Below, in pieces: positions 1 through 9,312 of a stretch of DNA of 44,248 bases. Positions within the stretch are counted from its first letter, which is position 1. Each line of letters opens with the position of its first letter. This stretch comes from Patescibacteria group bacterium (lineage in GTDB: Bacteria; Patescibacteriota; Patescibacteriia; UBA10025; JAHIVO01): contig JADFTK010000005.1 of assembly GCA_022560375.1 (NCBI GenBank), forward strand, positions 1 through 44,248, written 5' to 3'. The notes beneath the pieces were generated by a model, which saw nothing but the letters and a program-made list of their open reading frames with translations, had not been told where the DNA came from and ran no database searches. The position numbers and the translations under genes are program-made.

Positions 1-180
1 TCCGATACTTAGTCTTCAGGGCGGGGGTAAAAGGATTCGAACCACATGGGTCGCCCTGTTGACTCAGGTTCTAAGGTTAGCCGATACTTAGTTCTTTTGG
101 CGGGCCGGATGGGGTTTCCGCTATTGATCCTGCAAGATACTCATTAAAGATTAAAGTTCGTATCTAAATGGTGACAGGGC
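1..180 (-). other. Degenerate tRNA-like sequence with a direct repeat (ccgatacttagt at 2-13 and 81-92)
   Basis: T-loop-like GGTTCGAATCC on the minus strand with poor stem pairing; a second copy begins gcgggccgga like the tRNA-Asp 3' end; no complete cloverleaf found. Confidence 0.35.
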
Positions 181-208
181 TAAATTTAAAAAAGGCCCAC
201 TTCCTCTG

Positions 209-282
209 CGGGCCGGACGAGACTCGAACTCGCGATCTCCGCCGTGACAGGGCGGCGTGTTAACCAGCTACACCACCGGCCC
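209..282 (-). tRNA. tRNA-Asp (GTC)
   Basis: Reverse complement folds as a cloverleaf: acceptor GGGCCGG/CCGGCCC, anticodon loop CTGTCAC (GTC), T arm GCGAG-TTCGAGT-CTCGT; 74 nt. Confidence 0.93.
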
Positions 283-398
283 ACAGAAGAAGAGAGTTTA
301 AAAAGGCTAAGTTAAACGGCTACCCGTCCGCTTATGGCTTCGCAAGATGGCGATGACGGGCGGGCACACCACCGGCCCAGTCGGATAAATCAAAATAA

Positions 399-743
399 TT
401 ACTTTTTCACTAATTCTACTACTTCTTGGAAAGTTTTTGGCTCGTGTTCAGCTAGGTGGGCTAATGATTTTCTGTCGAGATCAACTTTGGCATCATGTAG
501 TAATTTGATGAATTTACTGTAGGTTAATTCGTGTTGTCTGACTCCGGCGTTGATTTTGATATTCCAAAGCTGCCTGGCAGTTCTCTTTTTTACGCGGCGG
601 TCGCGATAAGCATGAGCGCCAGCTTTAAGCACGGCTGTTTTGGCCAGTTTTATTTTTTTCTTCCGACCCCAACGGAATCCCTTGGTCCGTTTAAGAAGAT
701 TTTTCCTTCTCTTTAAATGTGATGTGCCTCTTTTGACTCTCAT
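399..743 (-). CDS. rplT: 50S ribosomal protein L20
   Basis: MRVKRGTSHLKRRKNLLKRTKGFRWGRKKKIKLAKTAVLKAGAHAYRDRR is a typical L20 sequence; follows L35 and IF-3. Confidence 0.96.
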   Translation of the reverse strand: MRVKRGTSHLKRRKNLLKRTKGFRWGRKKKIKLAKTAVLKAGAHAYRDRRVKKRTARQLWNIKINAGVRQHELTYSKFIKLLHDAKVDLDRKSLAHLAEHEPKTFQEVVELVKK

Positions 744-746
744 TTT

Positions 747-944
747 TTAATGGTAGGGGGTTAATTTTTTTATTATTCTGAGATTTGTTTTATGTGCGCT
801 AATATCACGCCGTTTACGTTTAGTGACTACCCCAGATTCTTTAGCATTGAAGTGGTCTTGGCCAGCTCTACGTCGGAGTATTTTATTGGTACCAGTAAAA
901 CGGTATCGTTTGGCCGTTGCTTTGTGGGTTTTGATTTTTGGCAT
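747..944 (-). CDS. rpmI: 50S ribosomal protein L35
   Basis: [37 protein letters not shown] is a typical L35 sequence. Confidence 0.95.
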   Translation of the reverse strand: MPKIKTHKATAKRYRFTGTNKILRRRAGQDHFNAKESGVVTKRKRRDISAHKTNLRIIKKLTPYH

Positions 945-962
945 AATTTATGTACAAATATT

Positions 963-1478
963 TTAAGATTTTTTCCCCAGTATCATGAACAGTCGGTTGC
1001 CCTGACGAGAAATATTTTTTTCTATTATTATACTTTGAACGGCAGCTATTTCTTCAGCAAATTTTTTCATTATGTCTTGGGCCCGGTCCGCATGAGCTCG
1101 TTCTCGTCCGCGTAGAATTAGTTCTACTTTGGTTTTGTCACCCTTCTCTAAGAATTTTAGAGCTTGATTTTTTCTATTATCCAGATCGTGGGGCCCGATT
1201 TTTAGCGTTAGGCGAATACCCTTGATGTCTACCTTCTTTTGTCTCGCTTTTTGCTTTCGCTCTTTTTTTTCTTGCTGATAGAGGTGAGCTCCGTAATCCA
1301 TGATACGACAAACTGGAGGCTCGGCTAAGGGAGAAACTTCGACCAAATCTAAGTCACTCTCTTGCGCCAGCTCGAGGGCTCGTTGTGTATCCATGACACC
1401 AAGCTGTGCACCATCGGCAGCGATAACCCTGACTTTTGGTATATTTATTCTGTTGTTAACGCGTTGTCGTTTACTGAT
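963..1478 (-). CDS. infC: Translation initiation factor IF-3, extended upstream of the track ORF to a probable ATC start
   Basis: The track ORF (963-1394) starts inside the IF-3 N-domain. The open frame upstream encodes ISKRQRVNNRINIPKVRVIAADGAQLGVMDTQRALEL..., matching IF-3, with no in-frame ATG/GTG/TTG. Confidence 0.85.
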   Translation of the reverse strand: MSKRQRVNNRINIPKVRVIAADGAQLGVMDTQRALELAQESDLDLVEVSPLAEPPVCRIMDYGAHLYQQEKKERKQKARQKKVDIKGIRLTLKIGPHDLDNRKNQALKFLEKGDKTKVELILRGRERAHADRAQDIMKKFAEEIAAVQSIIIEKNISRQGNRLFMILGKKS

Positions 1479-1501
1479 AGTAGTCGCGTAATAATTAAAT
1501 T

Positions 1502-1900
1502 TGGTGGAAGCGAGGGGAATTGCACCCCTGTCCAGCCTTACTATACAAGAACGTCTACAAACATATTTTATTTTTCCAGTTCAGACAAGTGAGTATAAAA
1601 TAAACAAAACCTCACTGTCTTAGCCTTCATTCAATTTTGGTAATCCGCCAAAAGGCTAAAATGGACACCTAGTCCGAAAATGTCACCAGACGCTCTATCG
1701 GACAATCAAACGGCTGATGGCAGTCGAGTTTTAGGCAACTGCGAGTGCTGGCACACGAAAAGCCGAAGCTATCGTAGCCTTCACTTTTGAAACAAATGTA
1801 TTGGCATTTGTAATTTCTACCCACAGATTAACGTCATATAGATAGAATAGGACGGTTTGCAATTCTTATAAAAGTTCAACTGTCGATTATGAACGCTCCC
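1502..1900 (-). ncRNA. ssrA: transfer-messenger RNA (tmRNA)
   Basis: 5' GGGAGCG pairs with 3' CGCTTCC followed by ACCA; T arm GGACAGGGGTGCAATTCCCC; tag frame GCC AAT ACA ... GTT GCC TAA at 1805-1731; directly downstream of smpB. Confidence 0.93.
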
Positions 1901-1910
1901 ATGAAAGGGT

Positions 1911-1945
1911 ATGATAACCTCTTTAGTTAGTCAAGCGGTTATCAT
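1911..1945 (-). promoter_or_regulatory. Perfect 9-bp inverted repeat between smpB and the tmRNA 5' end
   Basis: ATGATAACC (1911-1919) / GGTTATCAT (1937-1945), 17-nt loop, no following T-run. Confidence 0.6.
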
Positions 1946-1961
1946 TACTTCCAGCGTTGCC

Positions 1962-2411
1962 TTACGTTTTATTTCTCATTAATCGTCTCAGGCGGCGGTC
2001 AGACTCTTTTTTCTTAATAGATTCTCGTTTGTCGTGAGCCTTTTTTCCTCGGCAAAGGCAGAGCTTAACTTTGATCAAGCTGCCTTTAGTATAAACAGAA
2101 TGTGGCAGTACTGTCAAGCCGTGCGATTTGAGCTGGCCAATCAATGAATCAATTTCTTCGCGTTTAAGCAGTAATTTTCTGTCTCGGGTTGGGTCATAGT
2201 CTCCTTGGTTGGTAGCCATGGCGTAGGGGCTGATGTGAGTTTTGATAAGCCATAATTCCCCATTCCGTAATGAGACGTAGCTACCTTTTAGGTTGATTTG
2301 ACCCTTTTTGACAGATTTGACTTCAGCCCCACTCAAAACAATGCCAGCTTCAAAGTCTTTGATGATCTGGTAGTCATAAGCCACTCGTTTATTTGTGACG
2401 ATGGTAGGCAT
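1962..2411 (-). CDS. smpB: SsrA-binding protein SmpB
   Basis: VTNKRVAYDYQIIKDFEAGIVLSGAEVKSVKKGQINLKGSYVSLRNGELWL...HDKRESIKKKESDRRLRRLM. Confidence 0.96.
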   Translation of the reverse strand: MPTIVTNKRVAYDYQIIKDFEAGIVLSGAEVKSVKKGQINLKGSYVSLRNGELWLIKTHISPYAMATNQGDYDPTRDRKLLLKREEIDSLIGQLKSHGLTVLPHSVYTKGSLIKVKLCLCRGKKAHDKRESIKKKESDRRLRRLMRNKT

Positions 2412-2449
2412 AGCTAATCGTTAGTATATAGTAATTTTAAAGATGATAA

Positions 2450-2477
2450 AACTCGCCTCACATATAGGGTGAGACGA
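2450..2477 (-). terminator. Rho-independent terminator after the 2498-3034 gene
   Basis: CTCGTCTCACC...GTGAGGCGAG stem followed by TTTT on the minus strand. Confidence 0.6.
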
Positions 2478-2497
2478 GTATACGTTGAACGGCTTTG

Positions 2498-3034
2498 TTA
2501 GAGCTTGCTAATAGTGTACTTACCGAAATCTTCTGGCCTGATACGGCGTAATCTCTGGGCTAGATCTTCTTCTTTTTTGAATAAGTCTTTAGCCACGAGC
2601 AATGGTACATTTCTTTTTTCTCTTTTGGCACACAGGTAAACAACTAGCGCTTCGTACAAATCAACCAAAGGAATAGATGTTTTTTGGTCCGAATCGCTAC
2701 GCTGTATGACCAGAGAAGTTTTTATGACCATGGTTTTTGAGCGGAATAGCCTAATGCATTTTACGTCGGCATCGGAAGCGCTGGAATACCTGAGGAATTT
2801 GCTAAGCGAGTCATTCGGCGGATTATGAAAATTCATCATCTGGCAGAGAAAATTTACTTTATTCTCTTCCATCAAAATTGTAATACCCCCTGCACCATCT
2901 AAATTTTGTAGAATGATGTTGCCAGAATGGCCACCTTCTTTATATACCTCTCCCAAGGTAGGTAATTCCCCCTTACCAGCAAAACCAAACGAAAATATTT
3001 CAACACGACTAAAGCCTTTTTCTGTATACGGCAT
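2498..3034 (-). CDS. Hypothetical protein
   Basis: 178-aa ORF with an AGGAGG Shine-Dalgarno before ATG; no recognised family. Confidence 0.75.
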   Translation of the reverse strand: MPYTEKGFSRVEIFSFGFAGKGELPTLGEVYKEGGHSGNIILQNLDGAGGITILMEENKVNFLCQMMNFHNPPNDSLSKFLRYSSASDADVKCIRLFRSKTMVIKTSLVIQRSDSDQKTSIPLVDLYEALVVYLCAKREKRNVPLLVAKDLFKKEEDLAQRLRRIRPEDFGKYTISKL

Positions 3035-3132
3035 TGATTCCCTCCTTTTCTAAAGTACATTCATAATTAATATATCTTAGTCCTATTGGTGCTTTGAAGT
3101 CAAGTTACTATTTCGGATTTCTATTTATTATT

Positions 3133-3147
3133 GTTATACTAATTACA
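3133..3147 (+). promoter_or_regulatory. Extended -10 promoter; transcript likely leaderless (argS)
   Basis: TGtTATACT with the -10 at 3135-3140, only 6 nt before ATG. Confidence 0.55.
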
Positions 3148-4796
3148 TGAATTTCAAACTAAATTTACAGAAAAAAATTGAACGAGCTATAGTTGGGATT
3201 TGGCCCAGGCTTCGAGAGAATCCGGTAGTAGTAGATATTAATCACCCGCCGGAAGATAAGTTTGGCGATTACTCAAGTAATATTGCCATGCAGCTAACTT
3301 CAATTGCCCAACAAAGTCCCCTGGCCATTGCCGAGGCTATCAAAGATAAACTTGGTAAAGTCCCGGCCATTAATCGCATCGAGATTGTGCCTCCTGGTTT
3401 TTTGAATTTTTACCTAGATGATAAATGGTTAGCTCGACAAATGGGTATTATTCAAAAGGAAAAAAATAAATTTGGACAGAGTAATATTGGCGGTGGGCGG
3501 CGGGTGCTGCTAGAGTATGTATCAGCCAATCCTACTGGCCCAGTGACTATGGCCAATGGCCGCGGTGCTTTCGCTGGCGATACCTTAGCTAACATCATGA
3601 AGTTGTCTGGGTATACGGTACTGCGTGAGTATTATATGAATGATATTGGTAATCAGGTTAATATCCTGGCTGAATCAGTTCTACGACGATATTGGATCAA
3701 TCAGGGGATAAAAATGGAATATCCAGATTATTGTTATCAGGGAGAGTATATTAATGACTTAGCCAAACGAATTAATCTGCCTAACTATAAGCTTAATAAT
3801 ATTGAGAAGATTGAGGTTGTCCGTGATAAGATAAAGTCCCGTATTTTACAAAAGATGATTAGCGATATCAAGAAGGTGCTAGAGAAAAAATTAATAGTCC
3901 ACTATGATCGGTGGTATTCAGAAAAGATGCTGTATACATCAGGACAGGTCGATCAAGTTCTGCGATTGCTGAAAGGACGTGGCTTGTTATATAAATTTGA
4001 GGGAGCTATATGGCTCAAGATGAAAAAATTTGGTGATAGTCAGGATCACGTACTGATTAAGGCCAATGAGGATCCGACATATTTTTTGTCCGAAGTTGCC
4101 TATCTCTGGAATAAGTTTGTCAAACGAAAGATTAATAAGTATATACTTTTTGTCGGGGCTGATCACCATGGCCATGCCGCACGTATTCAACGTGTGCACA
4201 GGATGTTGGAATTTTCAGGTACGACGGTGGTTATATTGATGCAGATGGTTCGATTGATGAGGCGAGGCCAGGAGGTAAAAATGTCGAAACGATCAGGTAT
4301 TTTTATTACCTTAGAAGAATTAGCTGATGAGGTAGGATTGGATGCAACTCGATTTTTTTTCCTGATGCATGATTTCAATACCCATATGGATTTCGATATG
4401 GATTTGGCCAGAAAAAAATCAAAGGACAATCCGGTATTCTATGTTCAGTATGCCCACGCTCGTATCTGTAGTATAATGGAGAAGGCCAAGACCCTTGCCG
4501 CTACGCCAGTGCCGAGAGGAGCTAACCTAGAATTGGCCAAGGCTGAAAAAAGACTAATCAAACAGCTTATTAGGTGGCCGGAGCTAGTAGCTGAGGTGGC
4601 ACAAAATTATCAAGTGCATAGAATTCCTTTCTTTGCCATTGAAGTTGCTACTATTTTTCACGAATTTTATACCCAGTGCCAGGTCATTCAAGGCAAGCAA
4701 TACAATGGCCGAAGAATGCAGCTAGTAAATACTACCCGAATAGTTTTACAAAATATATTGAGTAGTATGGGAATTAACGCCCCAGCCAAGATGTAA
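3147..4796 (+). CDS. argS: Arginyl-tRNA synthetase
   Basis: VSANPTGPVTMANGRGAFAGDTLANIMKLSGYTV...YILFVGADHHGHAARIQ...KMSKRSG. Confidence 0.96.
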   Translation: MNFKLNLQKKIERAIVGIWPRLRENPVVVDINHPPEDKFGDYSSNIAMQLTSIAQQSPLAIAEAIKDKLGKVPAINRIEIVPPGFLNFYLDDKWLARQMGIIQKEKNKFGQSNIGGGRRVLLEYVSANPTGPVTMANGRGAFAGDTLANIMKLSGYTVLREYYMNDIGNQVNILAESVLRRYWINQGIKMEYPDYCYQGEYINDLAKRINLPNYKLNNIEKIEVVRDKIKSRILQKMISDIKKVLEKKLIVHYDRWYSEKMLYTSGQVDQVLRLLKGRGLLYKFEGAIWLKMKKFGDSQDHVLIKANEDPTYFLSEVAYLWNKFVKRKINKYILFVGADHHGHAARIQRVHRMLEFSGTTVVILMQMVRLMRRGQEVKMSKRSGIFITLEELADEVGLDATRFFFLMHDFNTHMDFDMDLARKKSKDNPVFYVQYAHARICSIMEKAKTLAATPVPRGANLELAKAEKRLIKQLIRWPELVAEVAQNYQVHRIPFFAIEVATIFHEFYTQCQVIQGKQYNGRRMQLVNTTRIVLQNILSSMGINAPAKM

Positions 4797-4806
4797 AATA
4801 TGAATT

Positions 4807-5940
4807 ATGCGTATTGGAATAGACTGTAGAACAATTCTAAATCCGAAACTCGGTGAACGCGCTGGCGTTGGTCACTATACTTTTAATTTGGTTAAAAATT
4901 TGCTGAAGTTGGATAAAGTAAATGAATATATTCTCTATTTCGACCATCGCGTACATAGCACCAAGGATTTTGAGCAAAAGAACGTTAAAATAAAAAATCT
5001 GCCCTTTTCACAATATAATAAGTTTATGCCATTTGCATATTCTCATATGCTTATTTCCGCGTATCTTTTGAAACACGGGTTGGACATTTTTCATTCTCCA
5101 ATATCATCACTGCCGCTGACCTATCCAAAAAAGTCTCTGATCACAGTTCATGACTTGGCCATCTACAAAAATCCATCTTGGTTTCCCACCCAAATATTCA
5201 GCACAAAATTATTAGTGCCTAGAAGCCTGAATGCTGCGGATAAAATTATTGCCGTGTCCGAGAGTACCAAAAAAGATATTAGAGAAATCTTTAATATACC
5301 ACCAAAAAAAATAAAGGTGGTGTATGAGGCGCCTAATGTAACGAAAGTAAAGGTTAGGAACAAAAAAATTGATAGCCTGCATAAATTTAAATTACCTTCT
5401 AAGTTTGTATTTTTTCTAGGCACCATCGAGCCCAGAAAAAATCTGGTTGGCTTACTGGAGGCGTTTAGAAAAGTTATAGATCGGAATATGTCATTACGGT
5501 CGTATCAATTGATTATTGCCGGGGCCAAAGGTTATAAGAATGAAAATGTTTTTAGTAGGATTAAAGAATTGAAACTTAGCAAATACGTAAAGTATCTAGG
5601 CTACGTTACCCATAATCAAAAAATTGAGCTACTTAAAAAAGCCACTTGTTTTGCTTTTCCCACCAGTTATGAAGGTTTTGGTTTGCCGGTGCTAGAGGCT
5701 ATGGCCCTGGGTACGCCTGTTATCACAAGCAACGTCTCGTCACTGCCGGAGATTACAAAAAATTCAGCTGTACTAGTGGATCCTGAAAGTACCACTGAGC
5801 TGGCGGCTGCTTTGCAAAAAATAATGACCAATCAGCAACATCGTATAACTCTTAGTAAGAAAGGTTTAAAAAGGGCTAAGGATTTTTCCTGGGAAAAGTG
5901 TGCTAGGGAAACGCTAAAAGTTTATAAGAGCATGGGTTAG
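4807..5940 (+). CDS. Glycosyltransferase family 4 (GT-B) protein
   Basis: FFLGTIEPRKNLVGLLEAF...FAFPTSYEGFGLPVLEAMALGTPVITSNVSSLPEI. Confidence 0.92.
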   Translation: MRIGIDCRTILNPKLGERAGVGHYTFNLVKNLLKLDKVNEYILYFDHRVHSTKDFEQKNVKIKNLPFSQYNKFMPFAYSHMLISAYLLKHGLDIFHSPISSLPLTYPKKSLITVHDLAIYKNPSWFPTQIFSTKLLVPRSLNAADKIIAVSESTKKDIREIFNIPPKKIKVVYEAPNVTKVKVRNKKIDSLHKFKLPSKFVFFLGTIEPRKNLVGLLEAFRKVIDRNMSLRSYQLIIAGAKGYKNENVFSRIKELKLSKYVKYLGYVTHNQKIELLKKATCFAFPTSYEGFGLPVLEAMALGTPVITSNVSSLPEITKNSAVLVDPESTTELAAALQKIMTNQQHRITLSKKGLKRAKDFSWEKCARETLKVYKSMG

Positions 5941-5945
5941 TTTCG

Positions 5946-6251
5946 ATGTGGTACCATGAAAAGGAAGGCGGGGTCATACTGCAGATCAAGGTTATTTCAA
6001 GCGCTAAACGAACCGCTATAGTTAAAGGGCATCCACCATCTTTATTAGGAGCGGATGCTGATTTTTTAACAATTAAAATAACGGCAGCATTAGTGCAGGG
6101 GCAAGCTAATAAGTCTTTGCGAAAAATATTAGCAAAAAAATTAAGCCTGGCCCCGTCAGATGTAATGATTGTACGCGGTCAGACTAATAATATAAAGATC
6201 ATATTTGTGCCTGTCTCAGCCGATCAGATAAAAGCGGTATTTGAAGAATAA
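5946..6251 (+). CDS. DUF167 (YggU-like) family protein
   Basis: Small ORF with LQIKVISSAKRTAI...ALVQGQANKSLRKILAKKL...VRGQTNNIKII. Confidence 0.8.
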   Translation: MWYHEKEGGVILQIKVISSAKRTAIVKGHPPSLLGADADFLTIKITAALVQGQANKSLRKILAKKLSLAPSDVMIVRGQTNNIKIIFVPVSADQIKAVFEE

Positions 6252-6297
6252 GCATAAACGAGTGTAGATCATTTTTTTGAGATCGGACTTTTTTATC

Positions 6298-6326
6298 TTG
6301 CAAAATGTATAAAATTTGGGTAAACT
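6298..6326 (+). promoter_or_regulatory. Promoter of ileS
   Basis: TTGCAA (6298-6303), 17-bp spacer, TAAACT (6321-6326), 15 nt before ATG. Confidence 0.5.
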
Positions 6327-6341
6327 AGAGACTACTTAAAT

Positions 6342-9302
6342 ATGCCACAAGACGAAAAAAGAGAAAGTAAGTCCAGCTTCCCTAAGGCCGAAGAGGAGAT
6401 ATTGGCTTTTTGGGAAAAGGAAGATATTTTTAAAAAAAGTTTGGCCAATACCAAGAATGGTAAGTCGTTTGTATTTTTTGAAGGACCGCCAACCGCTAAT
6501 GGCCAGCCGGGCCTCCACCACGTATTAGCCCGAGCCTATAAGGATGTTATCCTGCGCTATAAAACCATGCGGGGGTTTTTTGTTGAGCGCAAAGCTGGCT
6601 GGGATACTCATGGACTGCCAGTCGAGCTACAAGTAGAAAAAGAATTAAAAATTTCCGGCAAACCGGAGATAGAAAAGTATGGCATAGATAGATTCAATAA
6701 AAAGTCCAAAGAGAGTGTGTGGAAATACAAAGAAGATTGGGAGCGCCTGACTAGGCGGATGGCTTTTTGGATTGATCTGGAGCACCCCTACATTACTTAT
6801 GAAAATAATTACATAGAATCACTCTGGTGGATAATCAAGCAAATTTGGGACAAAAAATTGTTATATAGAGGTTACAAGGTTGTCCCTCAATGCCCTAGAT
6901 GCGGTACCGCCCTATCATCTCACGAGGTGGCCCTGGGCTACAAACTAGTAAAAGAAAATTCAGTATATGTAAAATTTAAAGTTCTGGGACAGGAGGACAC
7001 TTATATTCTCTCCTGGACCACTACTCCATGGACTCTACCTGGCAACGTCGCCCTAGCGGTCGGAGAAAAAATTGAATATATAAAAGTAGAAATTAACAAG
7101 GAAAAATATATTTTAGCAGCAGATAAGGTTAAACTTGTCTTACCCCCGGGTAAATTATTAATACCAGGAAAACCAATTGAAGCAAGTATTAATATTCTTG
7201 GACGATTCAAGGGTAGTGATCTTGTTGGTATGGAATATGAGCCGCTATTTGATATTAAGCCCCTGCAGTCTGACAAATCATTCAAAGTATATGCGGCTGA
7301 TTTTGTAAATACGGACGAGGGCACCGGGGTTGTCCATACCGCAGTCATGTATGGTGAAGATGATTTTGAGCTGGGTGTCCGAGTAGGACTTCCTCAGCAT
7401 CATACCGTAGATGAGAATGGAAAATTTACCGATGACGTGCCGCAATGGACAGGTAAATTCGTCAAGAGTAAAAAAGTGGAGGCGAGCATTATCGACGATA
7501 TCAAGCAGAGGGGTCTGCTGTATAGAGAGGAATTATATGAGCATGATTATCCTTTCTGTTGGCGGTGTGAAACACCATTATTGTACTATGCTAAATATTC
7601 CTGGTTTATAAAAATGACCAGCCTCAAGGATAAGCTGATAAAAAATAATGAATCAATAAATTGGGTTCCCCAGCATATCAAGCAAGGTCGTTTCGGGGAA
7701 TGGTTAAATGAGTTAAAAGATTGGGCATTTTCTAGAGAGAGATACTGGGGAACCCCCTTGCCGATTTGGGAGTCAGCCCAGGGCGATAGAATATGTATTG
7801 GCTCAATTGAAGAATTAAAATCATTGGCTAAGGATCCAGCGCAGATCGGTAAGGATTTTGATCTGCACCGACCGTTTGTTGATGATATTGTATTGGTCAA
7901 AGACGGGCAAGATTATAAAAGAGTTCGCGAGGTTATAGATGTTTGGTTCGATTCAGGAGCCATGCCCTTTGCCCAGTGGCATTATCCGTTTGAGAATAAA
8001 GAAAGAATAGATGAGGCTAAAAGTTATCCGGCTGATTATATTGTTGAGGCGGTGGATCAGACACGGGGTTGGTTTTATACTTTATTAGCCGTAGCCACTC
8101 TTTTAGATAAAGAGGCGCCTTATAAGAATGTAATATGCCTGGGCTTGATACTTGATAGTCGGGGCCAAAAAATGTCCAAATCAAAAGGTAATGTGGTAGA
8201 TCCCTTTGCCATGATGGATAAATATGGAGCTGATGCTTTACGCTGGCACTTCTTCATAATGAACCAGCCAGGCGAAACGAAGTTGTTTGATGAAAAGAAT
8301 CTGGAGGAGGTAGTAAAAAAGAATTGGTTGATTCTCTCGAATGTTTTATCTTTTTGGAAAATGTTTAGCAGTGATACGGCCACTCTCGATGCCAGCCAAC
8401 GGCCTAAATCCACTAATATCCTAGATAAGTGGGTGGTGGCCCAGCTTCATGTATTAATTAAAAACGTAACGGCACACCTGGATGGATATGCCATTACCGA
8501 AGCTGGCCGGGCCATTAGTGATTATATTAATGAAATTTCTACTTGGTATTTGCGCCGTTCACGAACACGATTTAAACGGGGAGGCAAGGAAAGAGATGAA
8601 GCTCTCCAGGCTCTACATTATGTATTAGTTAATCTAGCTAAATTATTAGCACCGTTCGCCCCATTTTTTGCGGAGAGATTATATAAAGAATTAGGCGGTG
8701 ATAAAGTTGAGGCCATTAGTGTTCATTTAACTAAATGGCCAGTTGATGATGAAGGACAGTCACAGCAGGATCTGGTTGATAAGATGAAAATAGTTCGTCA
8801 GGTGGTGGAGATGGGCCATGCTCTGAGAAAAGAGCAGGAGATCAAGGTGCGACAGCCACTGGCACAATTTATAGTCGTCAAGGTTGCTCTGGAGCCGGAA
8901 TTTATGGAAATTGTGAAAGACGAGATGAATGTTAGTGAGGCGATTTTAGCGAAACAAGTACCTAGTGGTAAAGAATTTATATCCAAAAAACAAGGGGACG
9001 TCTCGGTATCGCTGGACACTACCATAACAGATGAATTGAGATACCAGGGAATAGCCAGAGAGATGGTGAGGCACATTAATGCCATGCGCAAAGATGCTAA
9101 ATTAACTATCAATGACATGGTTACCTTATATTATGAAATTACCGATCAGGAGCTAGAAGCCGTATTTATCCAAAATAAAGATAATATCCGTCAGGAGGTT
9201 TTGGCTACCAAGTGTTTAAAGGGATTACCTGATAATGTGGAATTAAAAAAGGTGTTGCTAATTTCTGGAAGCAAAGTACTTTTTGGGATAAAAAAACAAT
9301 AA
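6342..9302 (+). CDS. ileS: Isoleucyl-tRNA synthetase
   Basis: FFEGPPTANGQPGLHHVLARAYKDVILRYKTMRGFFVERKAGWDTHGLPVE...KMSKSKGNVVDP. Confidence 0.97.
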   Translation: MPQDEKRESKSSFPKAEEEILAFWEKEDIFKKSLANTKNGKSFVFFEGPPTANGQPGLHHVLARAYKDVILRYKTMRGFFVERKAGWDTHGLPVELQVEKELKISGKPEIEKYGIDRFNKKSKESVWKYKEDWERLTRRMAFWIDLEHPYITYENNYIESLWWIIKQIWDKKLLYRGYKVVPQCPRCGTALSSHEVALGYKLVKENSVYVKFKVLGQEDTYILSWTTTPWTLPGNVALAVGEKIEYIKVEINKEKYILAADKVKLVLPPGKLLIPGKPIEASINILGRFKGSDLVGMEYEPLFDIKPLQSDKSFKVYAADFVNTDEGTGVVHTAVMYGEDDFELGVRVGLPQHHTVDENGKFTDDVPQWTGKFVKSKKVEASIIDDIKQRGLLYREELYEHDYPFCWRCETPLLYYAKYSWFIKMTSLKDKLIKNNESINWVPQHIKQGRFGEWLNELKDWAFSRERYWGTPLPIWESAQGDRICIGSIEELKSLAKDPAQIGKDFDLHRPFVDDIVLVKDGQDYKRVREVIDVWFDSGAMPFAQWHYPFENKERIDEAKSYPADYIVEAVDQTRGWFYTLLAVATLLDKEAPYKNVICLGLILDSRGQKMSKSKGNVVDPFAMMDKYGADALRWHFFIMNQPGETKLFDEKNLEEVVKKNWLILSNVLSFWKMFSSDTATLDASQRPKSTNILDKWVVAQLHVLIKNVTAHLDGYAITEAGRAISDYINEISTWYLRRSRTRFKRGGKERDEALQALHYVLVNLAKLLAPFAPFFAERLYKELGGDKVEAISVHLTKWPVDDEGQSQQDLVDKMKIVRQVVEMGHALRKEQEIKVRQPLAQFIVVKVALEPEFMEIVKDEMNVSEAILAKQVPSGKEFISKKQGDVSVSLDTTITDELRYQGIAREMVRHINAMRKDAKLTINDMVTLYYEITDQELEAVFIQNKDNIRQEVLATKCLKGLPDNVELKKVLLISGSKVLFGIKKQ

Positions 9303-9312
9303 TCATAGGCCG

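Noticed and set aside
20-95. Functional tRNA at the left edge
   Set aside because: T-loop-like sequence present, but T stem and acceptor do not pair; only a degenerate fragment is supportable.
792-1115. Plus-strand ORFs over infC/rpmI/rplT and inside tmRNA flanks (792-1115, 531-716, 1300-1491, 1362-1592)
   Set aside because: Overlap ribosomal protein, IF-3 and tmRNA genes on the minus strand; no plausible product.
6251-6300. Terminator after the DUF167 gene
   Set aside because: Only a 4-bp self-complementary GATC pairing before the T-run; too weak.
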